Shown: piece by piece, positions 7,390-16,709 of the stretch
How the letters are laid out: each line of letters starts with the position of its first letter
Numbering within the stretch: position 1 is the first letter of the stretch
Source: Paenibacillus mesophilus
GTDB taxonomy: Bacteria; Bacillota; Bacilli; Paenibacillales; NBRC-103111
Length of the DNA stretch: 64,000 nucleotides
Assembly (NCBI RefSeq): GCF_005938385.1
Contig: NZ_VCRA01000010.1
Location: forward strand, 186,001 to 250,000
Direction: 5' to 3'
Program-made: the position numbers and the translations under genes
Notes under the pieces: generated by a model
Databases searched by the model: none
What the model was told of the DNA's origin: nothing
What the model saw: only the letters and a program-made list of their open reading frames with translations

Positions 7390-9678
7390 GTGGAGAACCT
7401 TACTTTAAGCAAATCGCAGGCCGAGGGAGGGGGCGTCGAGTTCGAGCTGATCGATCTCGGCCCCCAAGTTCATACGGTCAATACGCATAGGACGGCGTTC
7501 GGCCGGGATGCTTCGGGAAATACGGTTGCCTATACGACCTTGGTAGGCATTCCGGCCAAACTCCTCGTAACCGACGTCAAGACGGGCAAGCTTGTCGCGA
7601 AAATTCCGGTCGAGGATACGGTGAACGGCAGGACGTATGCGAACACCTATGTCCGGGGATTGGCCGTACAGCCCGACGGAACGGTTTATTTGGCGGGAAC
7701 GCCCAGCTATTTGTTCAAATACGTACCCGGGGCGGATCGCGTACAGTTCGTCAGCGCCGTGAACGGCTCCCAGCTGTTCGACATGAAGAACGGTCCGGAC
7801 GGTATTCTGATCGGAGGCACGTACAGCAAAAGCGAAGCGTTCGAATTCGATACGCGGAGCGGAACTTTGACCAGCTATGGCCGGATTATGGACAACGAAT
7901 CGTATGCTTATTCGGTCGCCTACGATCCGGAACGGGACGACGCCTATTTCGGCATCGGCTCACACGTCCATCTGATCCGTTACAACCGAGGAACGGGCGT
8001 GAAAACGGAAATCCCTCTGCCCGAACCGTTCGCTTCCGGCCAATTCGTATTCGATATGACCGTCGCCGCAGGCAAGCTGTTCATGCGCTTCTCCCCGAGC
8101 GGGCTGATTGCGCTGGATCTGGCGACCGGGCGGTTCGACGATACGGTGGACAACGCTTCTTCCCGGTTAATGTCGCCCAAATCACCCGTCGAAGACAAGG
8201 TGTACTACACGAACAATGCGCAGCTCGGCTATTACGACGTTCAGACGAGCCAATATGTGCAGCTTCCCGTTCATTCGGGGGGCAACATAAACGGCTTCGC
8301 GTTCGTCCGGCTGGACGAACCGGACTATCCCGGATTTACGCTGGTCGGAATGACGACGGAAGCGAAGCTGTTCAAATACAATCCGGAGACGGGGCATTCC
8401 TCGCTAACCGCTCTCGATATCGAAGGCGAACCGACCGAGCTGCAGACTGCGGCGAAGGCGAATGACGGAACGATTTATACGAGCGGATATTTGTCCGGCG
8501 GCAACGCTTGCTTCGATCCATTCACCGGAGCGACGGTACAATATACGAATGAGACGCTCGGATACGGGCAGAAGCTGTCGGCGACCCAGACCGACCGCGT
8601 GTACAGCTACAAGGACAGCGTCTATTTCTCCGCGTACACCGGCATGAAGGTGTTCGAGTTCGATACGAAACGGCCGTGGAACGTCCAAGACAAGGAAGCG
8701 CCGAACCCGAGGCTGCTTTTCAGTGCTTATGACGTGAAGTATCAAGACCGGGGTCTCGCGGGGACAATTGCCCATGACGAGGGAAAGCTCATCATCGGCA
8801 CGGTGCCGAAATACGGCATGCTCGGCGGGGCGCTCGTCATCTATGACCTGATAAGCGGCGAAAGAGAAGCGTACTGGGCTCCCGTCGAGCGTCAAAGCGT
8901 GACGGCGGTAGCGTACAAGGACGGCTTCATTTACGGCGGAACGTGTATATGGGGCGGTCTCGGAATGGATCCGGTCGAGACGGAGGCGAAGCTGTTCGTC
9001 TGGGATATGGAGAAGAAGGAGAAGGTGTTCGAAATCGTCCCCGTTCCGGGCCAAAAAGCGGTTACCGAGCTGATCGCGGGGCCGGACGGCATGATTTGGG
9101 GATCGGCCGAAGGCTATTTGTTCGTATTCGATCCGCAGACGAGACAAGTGGTCCATACGCAGCAGCTGATCCCGAAATCGTATACGAGTACGGTGTGGCG
9201 GGATACGCAATTTCAAATCGGGACGGACGGCAATGTATACGGAGTGCAAGGGAGCAAATTTTTCAGGATCGACGCCGCCAGCAAGCAAATGACGATCATA
9301 CGCGATGCCGGCAAGCGGAATTGGCTCGCTCAGGACGATTTCGGCCACTTTTATTTGACCGAAGGCCCGAACTTGCTGAAGCTGACGATTCCCGGGCTCA
9401 TCGTACGGCCTGTCGGAGCGGAGCTCACGGCCTCGGTATGCGAGCTGAGCCAGGGCTGCACCGCCGAGCTGTTCATTAAAGGTTTACTGGAGCAAGGGCG
9501 TACGGTGGATCATCTGGAGAGGCGCAACCCGATGCTGTTCAGCAGCGATCCGGCAGTAGCGGATTTCGAGAACGGCAAGCTCGTCGCAGGCAAAGCCGGC
9601 ACCGCGGAAATATGGGCCCGGGTCGATCTGCAGGGGACGATTGTGGAGACGAACCGCATAACCGTGACCTCGAAATGA
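7390..9678 (+). CDS. Large beta-propeller (PQQ/WD-like) protein with C-terminal Ig-like domain
   Basis: 762 residues starting at a GTG. No signal peptide or membrane helix is visible. The body is a run of ~40-50-residue blades with recurring patterns such as DG.vYlaG, fdp.tG and YDVQT/FDTRS, ending near residue 660. About 95 C-terminal residues look like a bacterial Ig-like (Big2) domain (DPAVADFENGKLVAGKAGTAEIWA). Propellers of this type bind or cleave ligands, and some polysaccharide lyases share the fold, but no catalytic signature is recognised. It follows the binding-protein gene with a 67-nt gap containing a hairpin and is probably cotranscribed. How a protein with extracellular-type domains would leave the cell is unclear. 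Confidence 0.75.
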   Translation: MENLTLSKSQAEGGGVEFELIDLGPQVHTVNTHRTAFGRDASGNTVAYTTLVGIPAKLLVTDVKTGKLVAKIPVEDTVNGRTYANTYVRGLAVQPDGTVYLAGTPSYLFKYVPGADRVQFVSAVNGSQLFDMKNGPDGILIGGTYSKSEAFEFDTRSGTLTSYGRIMDNESYAYSVAYDPERDDAYFGIGSHVHLIRYNRGTGVKTEIPLPEPFASGQFVFDMTVAAGKLFMRFSPSGLIALDLATGRFDDTVDNASSRLMSPKSPVEDKVYYTNNAQLGYYDVQTSQYVQLPVHSGGNINGFAFVRLDEPDYPGFTLVGMTTEAKLFKYNPETGHSSLTALDIEGEPTELQTAAKANDGTIYTSGYLSGGNACFDPFTGATVQYTNETLGYGQKLSATQTDRVYSYKDSVYFSAYTGMKVFEFDTKRPWNVQDKEAPNPRLLFSAYDVKYQDRGLAGTIAHDEGKLIIGTVPKYGMLGGALVIYDLISGEREAYWAPVERQSVTAVAYKDGFIYGGTCIWGGLGMDPVETEAKLFVWDMEKKEKVFEIVPVPGQKAVTELIAGPDGMIWGSAEGYLFVFDPQTRQVVHTQQLIPKSYTSTVWRDTQFQIGTDGNVYGVQGSKFFRIDAASKQMTIIRDAGKRNWLAQDDFGHFYLTEGPNLLKLTIPGLIVRPVGAELTASVCELSQGCTAELFIKGLLEQGRTVDHLERRNPMLFSSDPAVADFENGKLVAGKAGTAEIWARVDLQGTIVETNRITVTSK

Positions 9679-9767
9679 TTTTGCGTAAGCTGGCGGAAGC
9701 GCTTGAAGAGCGGCACCGTTTTCGCTATGCTTACTAGAAAAAGGAAATCGGATAGCGAGGTAGTACA

Positions 9768-11177
9768 ATGGCGGAGAAACCGAGCAGAAAAACATTTCGG
9801 GTCCGGCTGGACGAGATGGTCGACTTATTGCGCGAGGATATTTTAACGGGCCGGCTCGGCGTCGACAAATATTTGCCGTCGGAAGCCGAATTGGGGAAGC
9901 AGTTTCAGCTGAGCAACAACTCCGTCCGCAAAGGCTTGGAAGTACTCGTTCAAGAAGGACTGATCGAGAAAATCCCCAAGGTCGGGAATCGCGTTGCCGC
10001 CCCGTCCCCGGAAACGAATACGGTGATCCGGTTCGGCTATCACGAAACGATCGCCCTGGAAACCGGCATCGACTTTTTGCTGGACGAATTCCATAAGCGC
10101 TATCCGCATATCCAGGTGCAGACGCTGAAAGTGCCGACAAGCAATTATCTCGGCTTCTACAAAGAATATATGGACGCCAACCTGCTGGACGTCTTCACGA
10201 TGAACGATTACAACTTCACCGTTCTGCAGGAAAACGATGCCGTCGATCTGCTCGAGCCCGTGGAGACCGACCCGCATCATTATCCGTTCCTGACCGAACC
10301 GTTCGTGGCGAACGGCGAGCAGCTGGTACAGCCGCTTATTTTTACCCCGCTCGTTCTTTGCTATAATAAGCGGCATTTTATCGAGAAGGACTTGCCGGAG
10401 CCGGACAGCGGCTGGACGTGGGACGATTTGTTCAACGCCGCCCGGCGGCTGGCCGTCGGAAATGAACGGTACGGCTTCTACTATCACATGCTGGCGCGCA
10501 ACCGGTGGCCGCTGTTCCTGCTTCAGAGCGGCATGAAGTTTGTGCCGGACGAACACGGAACGTACAGGCTGGACTGCGAGAAGCTGATGGAAGGCTTGGA
10601 CGTATGCAAAGATTTGCTGGGCATGGAGAACGTGTTTCCGTCCATGCTGTCGGCAAGCAATGCCGATGCGGAGGAGCTGTTCCTGCAGCAGAAGGTATCG
10701 ATCATCATCACCTCCTACTCGTCGTTAAACGAGCTGAAGGATGCGGATTTTCCGTTCGAAATCGCGCCGCTGCCTTCGCTTCGCGAATTCCGCACCTTGA
10801 TGATCGTCATCGGCCTGGCCATCAACCGCAAGTCCAAAGTGAAGGAAGCCGCGAAGCTGCTTGCCGACTTTTTGCGGTCCTACGAGTCGCAGTTGAACAT
10901 ACACCGCCATACGCTCAGCATACCGGCCAACAAGCGGGCAGCCGAATGGACGGGAGAGGACAAATTGCCCCGTCCGTCCCGCTATTATTTGTACCGGGAA
11001 ATTATCCCGACCTTCCGGCTTGCCTCCGAATTGCAGCTGACCTCGAAGGAGCTGAACGCGGTGTACCGGGAGGCTAAGCTGTATTGGTCGGGACTGTACG
11101 ACAGAGCAACCGTTTGCCGGAATATCGAGCGGGCTTTAAACGAGCTGAATCGTTCCGAGGTGGAAGCCGTTCCGTAG
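9768..11177 (+). CDS. GntR regulator fused to a solute-binding-protein domain
   Basis: 469 residues. Residues ~12-78 form a GntR winged helix (LLREDILTGRLGVDKYLPSEAELGKQFQLSNNSVRKGLEVLVQEGLI). The usual UTRA or FCD effector domain is replaced by ~370 residues resembling a family-1 solute-binding protein: LLDEFHKRYPHIQVQ, VFTMNDYNF, the hinge YNKRHFIEKDLPEPDSGWTWDDLFNAARRL, then LLADFLRSYESQL. It has no signal sequence, so the binding domain would sense a sugar in the cytosol. It lies directly downstream of the orphan binding-protein/propeller pair and probably regulates it. GAGG precedes the ATG. Confidence 0.87.
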   Translation: MAEKPSRKTFRVRLDEMVDLLREDILTGRLGVDKYLPSEAELGKQFQLSNNSVRKGLEVLVQEGLIEKIPKVGNRVAAPSPETNTVIRFGYHETIALETGIDFLLDEFHKRYPHIQVQTLKVPTSNYLGFYKEYMDANLLDVFTMNDYNFTVLQENDAVDLLEPVETDPHHYPFLTEPFVANGEQLVQPLIFTPLVLCYNKRHFIEKDLPEPDSGWTWDDLFNAARRLAVGNERYGFYYHMLARNRWPLFLLQSGMKFVPDEHGTYRLDCEKLMEGLDVCKDLLGMENVFPSMLSASNADAEELFLQQKVSIIITSYSSLNELKDADFPFEIAPLPSLREFRTLMIVIGLAINRKSKVKEAAKLLADFLRSYESQLNIHRHTLSIPANKRAAEWTGEDKLPRPSRYYLYREIIPTFRLASELQLTSKELNAVYREAKLYWSGLYDRATVCRNIERALNELNRSEVEAVP

Positions 11178-11181
11178 CCGA

Positions 11182-11655
11182 TCAATAATCGGTCTTGAGT
11201 GCGGACCGCTTCCATAGGTCGAACGGGCTTGCGGCCGAAGCGTCCGGTTCCAGTCGGATCATAGGAAGAAGGCGCTCAGCAGCTGGCTTCGGAACTTCTT
11301 CATAGATCAAGCTGTCGTCGAAGCCTGCCGCAGCCGCATCGTCGCGGTCGAAGCCGAAATAAACGGTGCGCACTCTCGCCCAGTACAAGGCGCCGAGGCA
11401 CATCGGACAAGGCTCGCAACTGGTGTACACGTCGCAATCGGTCAATTGGAAATCGTCCAGGTTGCGGCACGCATCCCGGATCGCCTGCACTTCCGCGTGA
11501 GCGGTCGGATCTTTGCCGGAGGTGACTTCGTTCACCCCCCGGCCGACGATTCGGCCGTCTTTTACGATTATGGCGCCGAACGGGCCTCCGCGCGTACCTT
11601 TCGCATTCTCGCACGCCATAGCGATCGCTTCTTGCATATACGCTTCCTTATTCAT
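11182..11655 (-). CDS. guaD: Guanine deaminase
   Basis: A 157-residue cytidine-deaminase-fold enzyme that converts guanine to xanthine in purine salvage. The zinc site is complete: HAE (PTAHAEVQAIRDAC) and PCxxC (SCEPCPMCLGALYWAR). The C-terminal stretch (GFDDSLIYEEVPKPAAER) closely follows the Bacillus GuaD pattern and separates it from TadA tRNA deaminases. Cytoplasmic. It converges on the GntR-fusion gene with a 4-bp gap and is apparently monocistronic. Confidence 0.92.
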   Translation of the reverse strand: MNKEAYMQEAIAMACENAKGTRGGPFGAIIVKDGRIVGRGVNEVTSGKDPTAHAEVQAIRDACRNLDDFQLTDCDVYTSCEPCPMCLGALYWARVRTVYFGFDRDDAAAAGFDDSLIYEEVPKPAAERLLPMIRLEPDASAASPFDLWKRSALKTDY

Positions 11656-11743
11656 CCTTACGCCTCCCGAGTGTCGCCTCTTCTACTACTATTATCCTAT
11701 GATCGGCCGACTTAATCGTGTCTTATTCATGATTTTCCCTCCA

Positions 11744-11773
11744 TTGGAGCGTCTCCGTATCCCGAGGTATAAA
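11744..11773 (+). promoter_or_regulatory. Candidate promoter for the small Gln-rich gene
   Basis: TTGGAG, 18-bp spacer, TATAAA, about 70 bases upstream of the 11845 start. Reasonable but not ideal sigma-A match. Confidence 0.45.
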
Positions 11774-11844
11774 ATTGCAGCGGATTCGTCATAGTAAGAC
11801 GGGAACCGGGCAATTCACGAAATGAACAACAGGAGGCCACGCAT

Positions 11845-12123
11845 ATGAAGTACGATTCCAGCCTGCAGTCGCAAAATCCGATCTCCCAAGCGCAAAATTC
11901 GGTGGAGACGGCGCATAACGCCGTATCCCAGGCCGAGACGCATCCGACGGAGCAGACGATAAGCCAAGCGGAGAACGCGATCGCCAAAGCCGAACGCTCG
12001 GTGGATCAAGCCGGTCTCAGCTATAATCAGGCTCCGGTCGAGCTCGCCGAGGAGATGCTCGCGGAAGAGAAGCGGGAGCTGAATGCCCTGAAGCAGAGTG
12101 GACAAGCAAGCAGCGAATCTTAA
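11845..12123 (+). CDS. Small Gln/Ala-rich helical protein
   Basis: 92 residues, hydrophilic, with internal pseudo-repeats (QAQNSVETAHNAVSQAE and QAENAIAKAERSVDQAG) predicting a long amphipathic or coiled-coil helix. It has an excellent AGGAGG ribosome binding site, and a strong terminator follows. No family is recognised. Its position just before a spore germination operon and its small hydrophilic composition would suit a spore-associated protein, but that is a guess. Confidence 0.7.
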   Translation: MKYDSSLQSQNPISQAQNSVETAHNAVSQAETHPTEQTISQAENAIAKAERSVDQAGLSYNQAPVELAEEMLAEEKRELNALKQSGQASSES

Positions 12124-12150
12124 TCCTGCTGCCGGATAAGGTACGAATAC

Positions 12151-12184
12151 AGCGCCGGAACGAACGTTCCGGCGCTATTTTGTT
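12151..12184 (+). terminator. Terminator after small Gln-rich gene
   Basis: AGCGCCGGAAC-GAAC-GTTCCGGCGCT, a perfect 11-bp stem followed by ATTTTGTTT. Confidence 0.88.
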
Positions 12185-12260
12185 TCGGGAGGGGATAGCC
12201 CGGCGGACAAATTGGTAACATAAGCATATTCTACTTGATGTTTCCGGGAGGGGGAAGATC

Positions 12261-13859
12261 ATGAGCCGGGCAACGAAGCGCGGACCGTCGAAGGAGCCGG
12301 TTAAGGACGAGCTGTACATCGGCAGTTTGAAGAAAATGCCGTTAAGCGGGAATATCGAGGACGACGTACGGGAGCTGAACGGCATTATGGCCGAGAGCTC
12401 GGACTTCGTCATTCGCGAGTTCCGGATGGAGAACGGCGTCAAAGCCGTTATTTGCTATGTCGACGGATTGTCCGATACGGAGCTGGTCGACCGGGTTGCC
12501 GGCAGTTTAATGATCCACAGAGGAGACCGTGCGCTGCTGGAGGAAGTAAGCAGCCGGACATTGCCGGTAACGCAAATTTCCGATGCGGATAACTTCGGGG
12601 ATATGCTGCAGCGTGTGCTGGGCGGGGATGCCGGGCTGCTCGTAGACGGGAACGATCGCGCGCTGATCATGGGGCTTCGCGGAGCGGAGCACAGGACCGT
12701 TGCCGAACCGGAGACCGAATCGTCCGTCCGCGGCCCCCGCGAAGGGTTCACCGAGCTGCTGCGTACGAATACGGCGCTGATCCGGCGCAAAATCAAGTCG
12801 CCCCGGCTGAAAATGAAGCCGCTCGTCGTCGGCAAAGAAACGAATACCGACATCGCGGTTGCTTATATCGACGGGCTGGCCGATCCGGAGCTGGTGAAGG
12901 AAGTGGTGCGCCGGATCGAAGCGATCCGGATCGACGGCATCCTGGAGTCCGGATATGTGGAGGAGCTGATCCAGGATCACGGCTACTCGCCGTTTCCGCA
13001 AATCATGTATACGGAGAGGCCGGACACGACCGCCGGCGCTCTGCTGGAAGGCCGGGTGGCGATCGTGACCGACGGGACCCCGTTCGTGCTGATCGTGCCG
13101 GTAACGTTCTGGTCGTTCTTGCAGGCGAATGAAGATTATTACGAACGGTTCCAAATCTCTTCGCTGCTTCGGCTGATCCGCATCCAATTCATGATTATCG
13201 CGCTTACGACGCCGGCCCTGTATATAGCGGTGACGACGTTCCATCAGGAGATGCTCCCCACGACGCTGCTGCTCAGCGTAGCGGCCGCACGCGAAGCGAT
13301 CCCGTTTCCGGCGGTGGTCGAGGCGCTCATCATGGAGCTGTCGTTCGAAGCGCTGCGCGAGGCCGGGGTCCGGCTGCCGAAGGCGGTAGGCCAAGCGGTC
13401 AGCATATTGGGGGCGCTCGTGGTCGGCCAGGCGGCGGTGGAAGCGGGAATCGTATCCGCGCCGCTCGTAATCGTCGTATCGATTACCGGAATCGCTTCGT
13501 TCGCGATTCCGAAGTTCAACGCGGCCATCTCCGTCCGCCTGCTCCGGTTTCCGCTCATGCTGCTCGCTTCCGTGTTCGGGCTGTACGGCATCGTGCTCGG
13601 CGTCATGTTCATTATCGGCCATCTGGCCCGACTTCGCTCATTCGGCATCCCGTACTTGTCTCCGATCAGCCCGATGACGCTCAGCGATTTGAAGGATACG
13701 CTCGTTCGCGCTCCGTGGTGGCGGATGAAGCGGCGTCCGCTGTCTCTGGGCGTAGCGAACTTGACCCGATTGGGCGAAGAAACCGGAAGCGGGCATGGAA
13801 ATAAACGGGCTGCGGGTGACCGGAATGAAACGGGGCGGAAGCAAGACAATGAAGCCTAG
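12261..13859 (+). CDS. Spore germination protein, GerA family (A subunit)
   Basis: 532 residues. A soluble N-terminal half (residues ~30-280, with VDGLSDTELVDRV and the repeat VAYIDGLADPELVKEV) is typical of GerAA/SpoVAF-type proteins. The C-terminal half has several membrane helices (LIRIQFMIIALTTPALYIAVTTFHQEMLPTTLL, AVGQAVSILGALVVGQAAVEAG, RFPLMLLASVFGLYGIVLGVMF). Family A subunits form the inner-membrane germinant receptor with B and C subunits, and all are present here. GGGAGGGGG precedes the ATG. The stop overlaps the C-subunit gene, indicating an operon. The germinant is unknown. Confidence 0.95.
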   Translation: MSRATKRGPSKEPVKDELYIGSLKKMPLSGNIEDDVRELNGIMAESSDFVIREFRMENGVKAVICYVDGLSDTELVDRVAGSLMIHRGDRALLEEVSSRTLPVTQISDADNFGDMLQRVLGGDAGLLVDGNDRALIMGLRGAEHRTVAEPETESSVRGPREGFTELLRTNTALIRRKIKSPRLKMKPLVVGKETNTDIAVAYIDGLADPELVKEVVRRIEAIRIDGILESGYVEELIQDHGYSPFPQIMYTERPDTTAGALLEGRVAIVTDGTPFVLIVPVTFWSFLQANEDYYERFQISSLLRLIRIQFMIIALTTPALYIAVTTFHQEMLPTTLLLSVAAAREAIPFPAVVEALIMELSFEALREAGVRLPKAVGQAVSILGALVVGQAAVEAGIVSAPLVIVVSITGIASFAIPKFNAAISVRLLRFPLMLLASVFGLYGIVLGVMFIIGHLARLRSFGIPYLSPISPMTLSDLKDTLVRAPWWRMKRRPLSLGVANLTRLGEETGSGHGNKRAAGDRNETGRKQDNEA

Positions 13860-15021
13860 TCGTATGATCGTGCTCGCTGCCGGATTGAGTGTGGCCATGC
13901 TGCTCACCGGCTGTTGGGACAGGACGGAAGTGAACGATATCGCGATCGTGCTGGCGAGCGGCATCGATATTGACAAGGACGGCTATCGGGTGAGCATACT
14001 CGTCCCGCTGCCGGGAAATATGGGGGGAGCGTCCGGAGGCGGGGGCGGGAGCGGCGGCAACCGTCCGTACACGATCGATTCGGAAACGGGCCGGACCGTC
14101 CGGGAAGCCTATAACAAGCTGCAGAGCCGGCTTTCCCGCCGTCTCTTCTCCGGTCACCGCAAAGTGCTGCTTATCGGGGAGGAGGCGGCCAAAGCGGGGC
14201 TGGCGGAAATGATGGATATTGCCGGCAGAGTTCCGGAAAACCGGCTGACCAGTTATATTGCCGTCACCAAAGGAAAGGCGTTGGACGTGCTGAACGCCAC
14301 GCCCAAGCTGGAGCGCTTCTCTGCGGAAGCGCTGCGGGAGCTTCTCAAGTCGGATGCGACGATTTCGATACAAGTCAAGGACGTAGTGTCGGAACTGAGC
14401 GGGGAAGGCCAAGACGCGCTTCTCCCCTACGTGGAAGCGGTGAAGACGGAAGGAAGCGACAAGCCGAACGAAGAGCTGCAAATAACCGGGTTCGCTTATA
14501 CGTCCGGGGGCCGGATGAGCGGCATTGCCAAAGGGGATGCTGCTACCGGCATCCGCTGGCTCAAAAATTCGTTTAAACCGTATTTGGAGACGGTCGAAGT
14601 AGAAGGAGGCCTGGTGAGCGTCGCCTTCCGCAGAGGGCAAAGCAGCATGAAGCCCTATATCGCTGAAGGCAAGATTCACTACAGAATCAAGATCGAAGGC
14701 GAAGGGACGATTATCGAGGCACCGGACGGCCGGGATTACGAGAACAGAAATAATGTCGCGCTTCTGGAACGGCAGCTGGAGCATAAAATCCGCGATGATC
14801 TGCAGACCGTCGGGGACATCATCCGGAAGAAGCGGACCGATATTCCCGGCTTCGGCGCCATGCTCAGCCGCACGTTTCCCGGACGCTGGCGCAGCGATTG
14901 GGGGAGGAATTGGCCTTCGGACATCCGGAATATTCAGCTCCGCGTGGAGGCTAGTGTCAATGTGAACCGGACGGGCATGTTCTCGAAAAATATAAGCGTG
15001 AAGGAGCGGCAGAATGAGTAA
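13849..15021 (+). CDS. Spore germination lipoprotein, Ger(x)C family (C subunit)
   Basis: 390 residues from the ATG at 13849, which gives a clean lipoprotein signal (MKPSRMIVLAAGLSVAMLLTGCWD). Two upstream in-frame ATGs (13795, 13825) only add a polar extension inside the GerA gene. The GCWDRTEVND start and the later LSRRLFSGHRKVLLIGEE and C-terminal helix-rich domain are typical Ger(x)C. As a lipid-anchored protein on the outer side of the spore inner membrane, it completes the A-B-C receptor. It overlaps the A gene by 11 bases and the next small gene by 8. Confidence 0.93.
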   Translation: MKPSRMIVLAAGLSVAMLLTGCWDRTEVNDIAIVLASGIDIDKDGYRVSILVPLPGNMGGASGGGGGSGGNRPYTIDSETGRTVREAYNKLQSRLSRRLFSGHRKVLLIGEEAAKAGLAEMMDIAGRVPENRLTSYIAVTKGKALDVLNATPKLERFSAEALRELLKSDATISIQVKDVVSELSGEGQDALLPYVEAVKTEGSDKPNEELQITGFAYTSGGRMSGIAKGDAATGIRWLKNSFKPYLETVEVEGGLVSVAFRRGQSSMKPYIAEGKIHYRIKIEGEGTIIEAPDGRDYENRNNVALLERQLEHKIRDDLQTVGDIIRKKRTDIPGFGAMLSRTFPGRWRSDWGRNWPSDIRNIQLRVEASVNVNRTGMFSKNISVKERQNE

Positions 15022-15250
15022 CGCACTGTTCGCGGTATTGTTGTGGCTCGGCATCGGACTGACCGTGGCGGTTCAATGGAAGCCGATGCGTAAGGTATCC
15101 GCCGCGCAAAAGTGGATCTATGCCGCCTTGGCCGCATTAAGCGCCGGCATGTACATCCTCTACTCGCTCGGCCTCGATTGGCCGATGCCTACCCGGCTCG
15201 TCTCCGACTACGTTGTTCCTTATATGGAGCGGATGGTCAGGGGGGGATGA
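15014..15250 (+). CDS. Small two-helix membrane protein in ger operon
   Basis: 78 residues with two hydrophobic segments (~3-20 and ~36-53) and short polar ends. It overlaps the end of the C-subunit gene and ends next to the start of the B-subunit gene, so it is part of the operon. Position and size match the small D-type accessory membrane proteins found in some ger operons. Residue-level similarity cannot be confirmed here. Confidence 0.72.
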   Translation: MSNALFAVLLWLGIGLTVAVQWKPMRKVSAAQKWIYAALAALSAGMYILYSLGLDWPMPTRLVSDYVVPYMERMVRGG

Positions 15251-15251
15251 G

Positions 15252-16577
15252 ATGACGAAAGAACAAATTAGCGGCTACCAGCTTTTCATGCTGAGCACGA
15301 TCCTTTACATGGCCGGGGCGATGGGCAGCCTGTTCAAAACATTGGCGGAGGTGTCGAAGCAGGATGCCTGGTTCAATTTCATCTTCTCGATGCTGTATGC
15401 CTGGCTGATCGCCTATTTGCTGTACAGGCTTGGCGCCGCCTACCCCGGCAAAAATATGTTCGAAATATGCGAGGCCGCCTGCGGCAAATGGCTGGGCCGG
15501 CTGGTGAACGTCATCGTGCTCTTCTACGTCCTGCATTTGCTTGTCCGCGATTTGCGCATGTTCGGCGACTTTATCGGAACGTCCGTGCTTCAGCGGACGC
15601 CGACCGAGTTCATCTACTTGTCCTCCGTGCTTCTTCTGATTTATTACGCTACCGGAAATGTGGAGGAGTTCACGCGGTCCGTCAACTTGCTGTTTCCGGT
15701 TATTTTGTCAAGCCTGCTTCTGCTGCCGTTTCTGCTTGCCAATGAGATGGACTTCAGCCGGGTGCAGCCTATGCTGGCGCAAGGCCCGGGTGCTATCGTG
15801 AAGGGAGGCGCGCTCAGCACCGGCTGGGCCGGCGAAATATTCGTGTTCGGGGCATTTTTGAACTATTTGGGCAGCTCCCGCCAATTTTATGTGTCGTTGA
15901 AATTCGGCATCGTCTCCTCGACCATTTTGCTGACCGTATTGATGCTGCTGCATATGACCGTACTGGGAGCGCCTACGACCGCAAGAGCGATGTACCCGAT
16001 TTTCACGCTGTCGGAGCAGATCAATATTACCGATTTTATGGATCGGCTGGACGTCGTGATGCTCGGATTTTGGATGCCGTCCTATTTCATGAAAATGATC
16101 TTGCTCTACTTCTGCCTCATGGCCGGCTTGTCTTCGATGCTCGGCACCGGCAAAATGCGGGGAATCAATGTGATGAGCGGCTGGTTCGCTTTGATGCTGA
16201 CGCTCGTTTCGTTCAAGAGCGTCATGGAAGTATACCGGTTCGGCAGCTATGCGTCTTTTCCGATTACGTTGATCGTGCAATTTTGTTTTTTCGCGTGCGT
16301 GATGACGGGGATGCTGCTCCGGAACCGCGGCAAACGGAAGCGGTCCCGCCTGCCGGGTGGATCCGCCGCAACGACGGCGGGCGGCTGGGCGATGATTGCC
16401 GTTGCGCTCGCGGCGCTGTTCATCGGGAGCTATACGGGGCATTTGTACAAGCTTTACGGCATAATCGGCGCTTGGGTGTACGCGGCGGCGTTGGCCGGAT
16501 CGGTGACATTCAACGCGCTGGACTTCTGGAGGTCCAACCGGATCGTGCGAAAGCCCGCGGGCGGGCGACAGCCGTAA
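15252..16577 (+). CDS. Spore germination permease, GerAB/ArcD family (B subunit)
   Basis: 441 residues with about ten membrane helices and the family opening KEQISGYQLFMLSTILYMAGAMG. The GerAB family belongs to the APC amino-acid transporter superfamily and provides the germinant-binding B subunit. The start at 15252 is supported by GGGGGGATGAG. An in-frame upstream ATG (15213) lies inside the small gene and lacks support. Last gene of the ger operon. No clear T-run terminator follows before the htrA-like gene. Confidence 0.94.
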   Translation: MTKEQISGYQLFMLSTILYMAGAMGSLFKTLAEVSKQDAWFNFIFSMLYAWLIAYLLYRLGAAYPGKNMFEICEAACGKWLGRLVNVIVLFYVLHLLVRDLRMFGDFIGTSVLQRTPTEFIYLSSVLLLIYYATGNVEEFTRSVNLLFPVILSSLLLLPFLLANEMDFSRVQPMLAQGPGAIVKGGALSTGWAGEIFVFGAFLNYLGSSRQFYVSLKFGIVSSTILLTVLMLLHMTVLGAPTTARAMYPIFTLSEQINITDFMDRLDVVMLGFWMPSYFMKMILLYFCLMAGLSSMLGTGKMRGINVMSGWFALMLTLVSFKSVMEVYRFGSYASFPITLIVQFCFFACVMTGMLLRNRGKRKRSRLPGGSAATTAGGWAMIAVALAALFIGSYTGHLYKLYGIIGAWVYAAALAGSVTFNALDFWRSNRIVRKPAGGRQP

Positions 16578-16709
16578 ATTTATTGGGGATTGTCACGTAA
16601 TGACCTGCATGCAGCCGACTCCCTCGACGGTTCCTTATTGCTTCCTCTTATTGCCATGTGATAGATTCAGATTGCATGGCTTTAAGTTTGAGAGAGAGGA
16701 AGCGGATGG

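Noticed and set aside
13681..15054. 457-codon minus-strand frame over the Ger(x)C gene
   Set aside because: Antisense to a complete lipoprotein gene in a tight operon; no start signal or domain.
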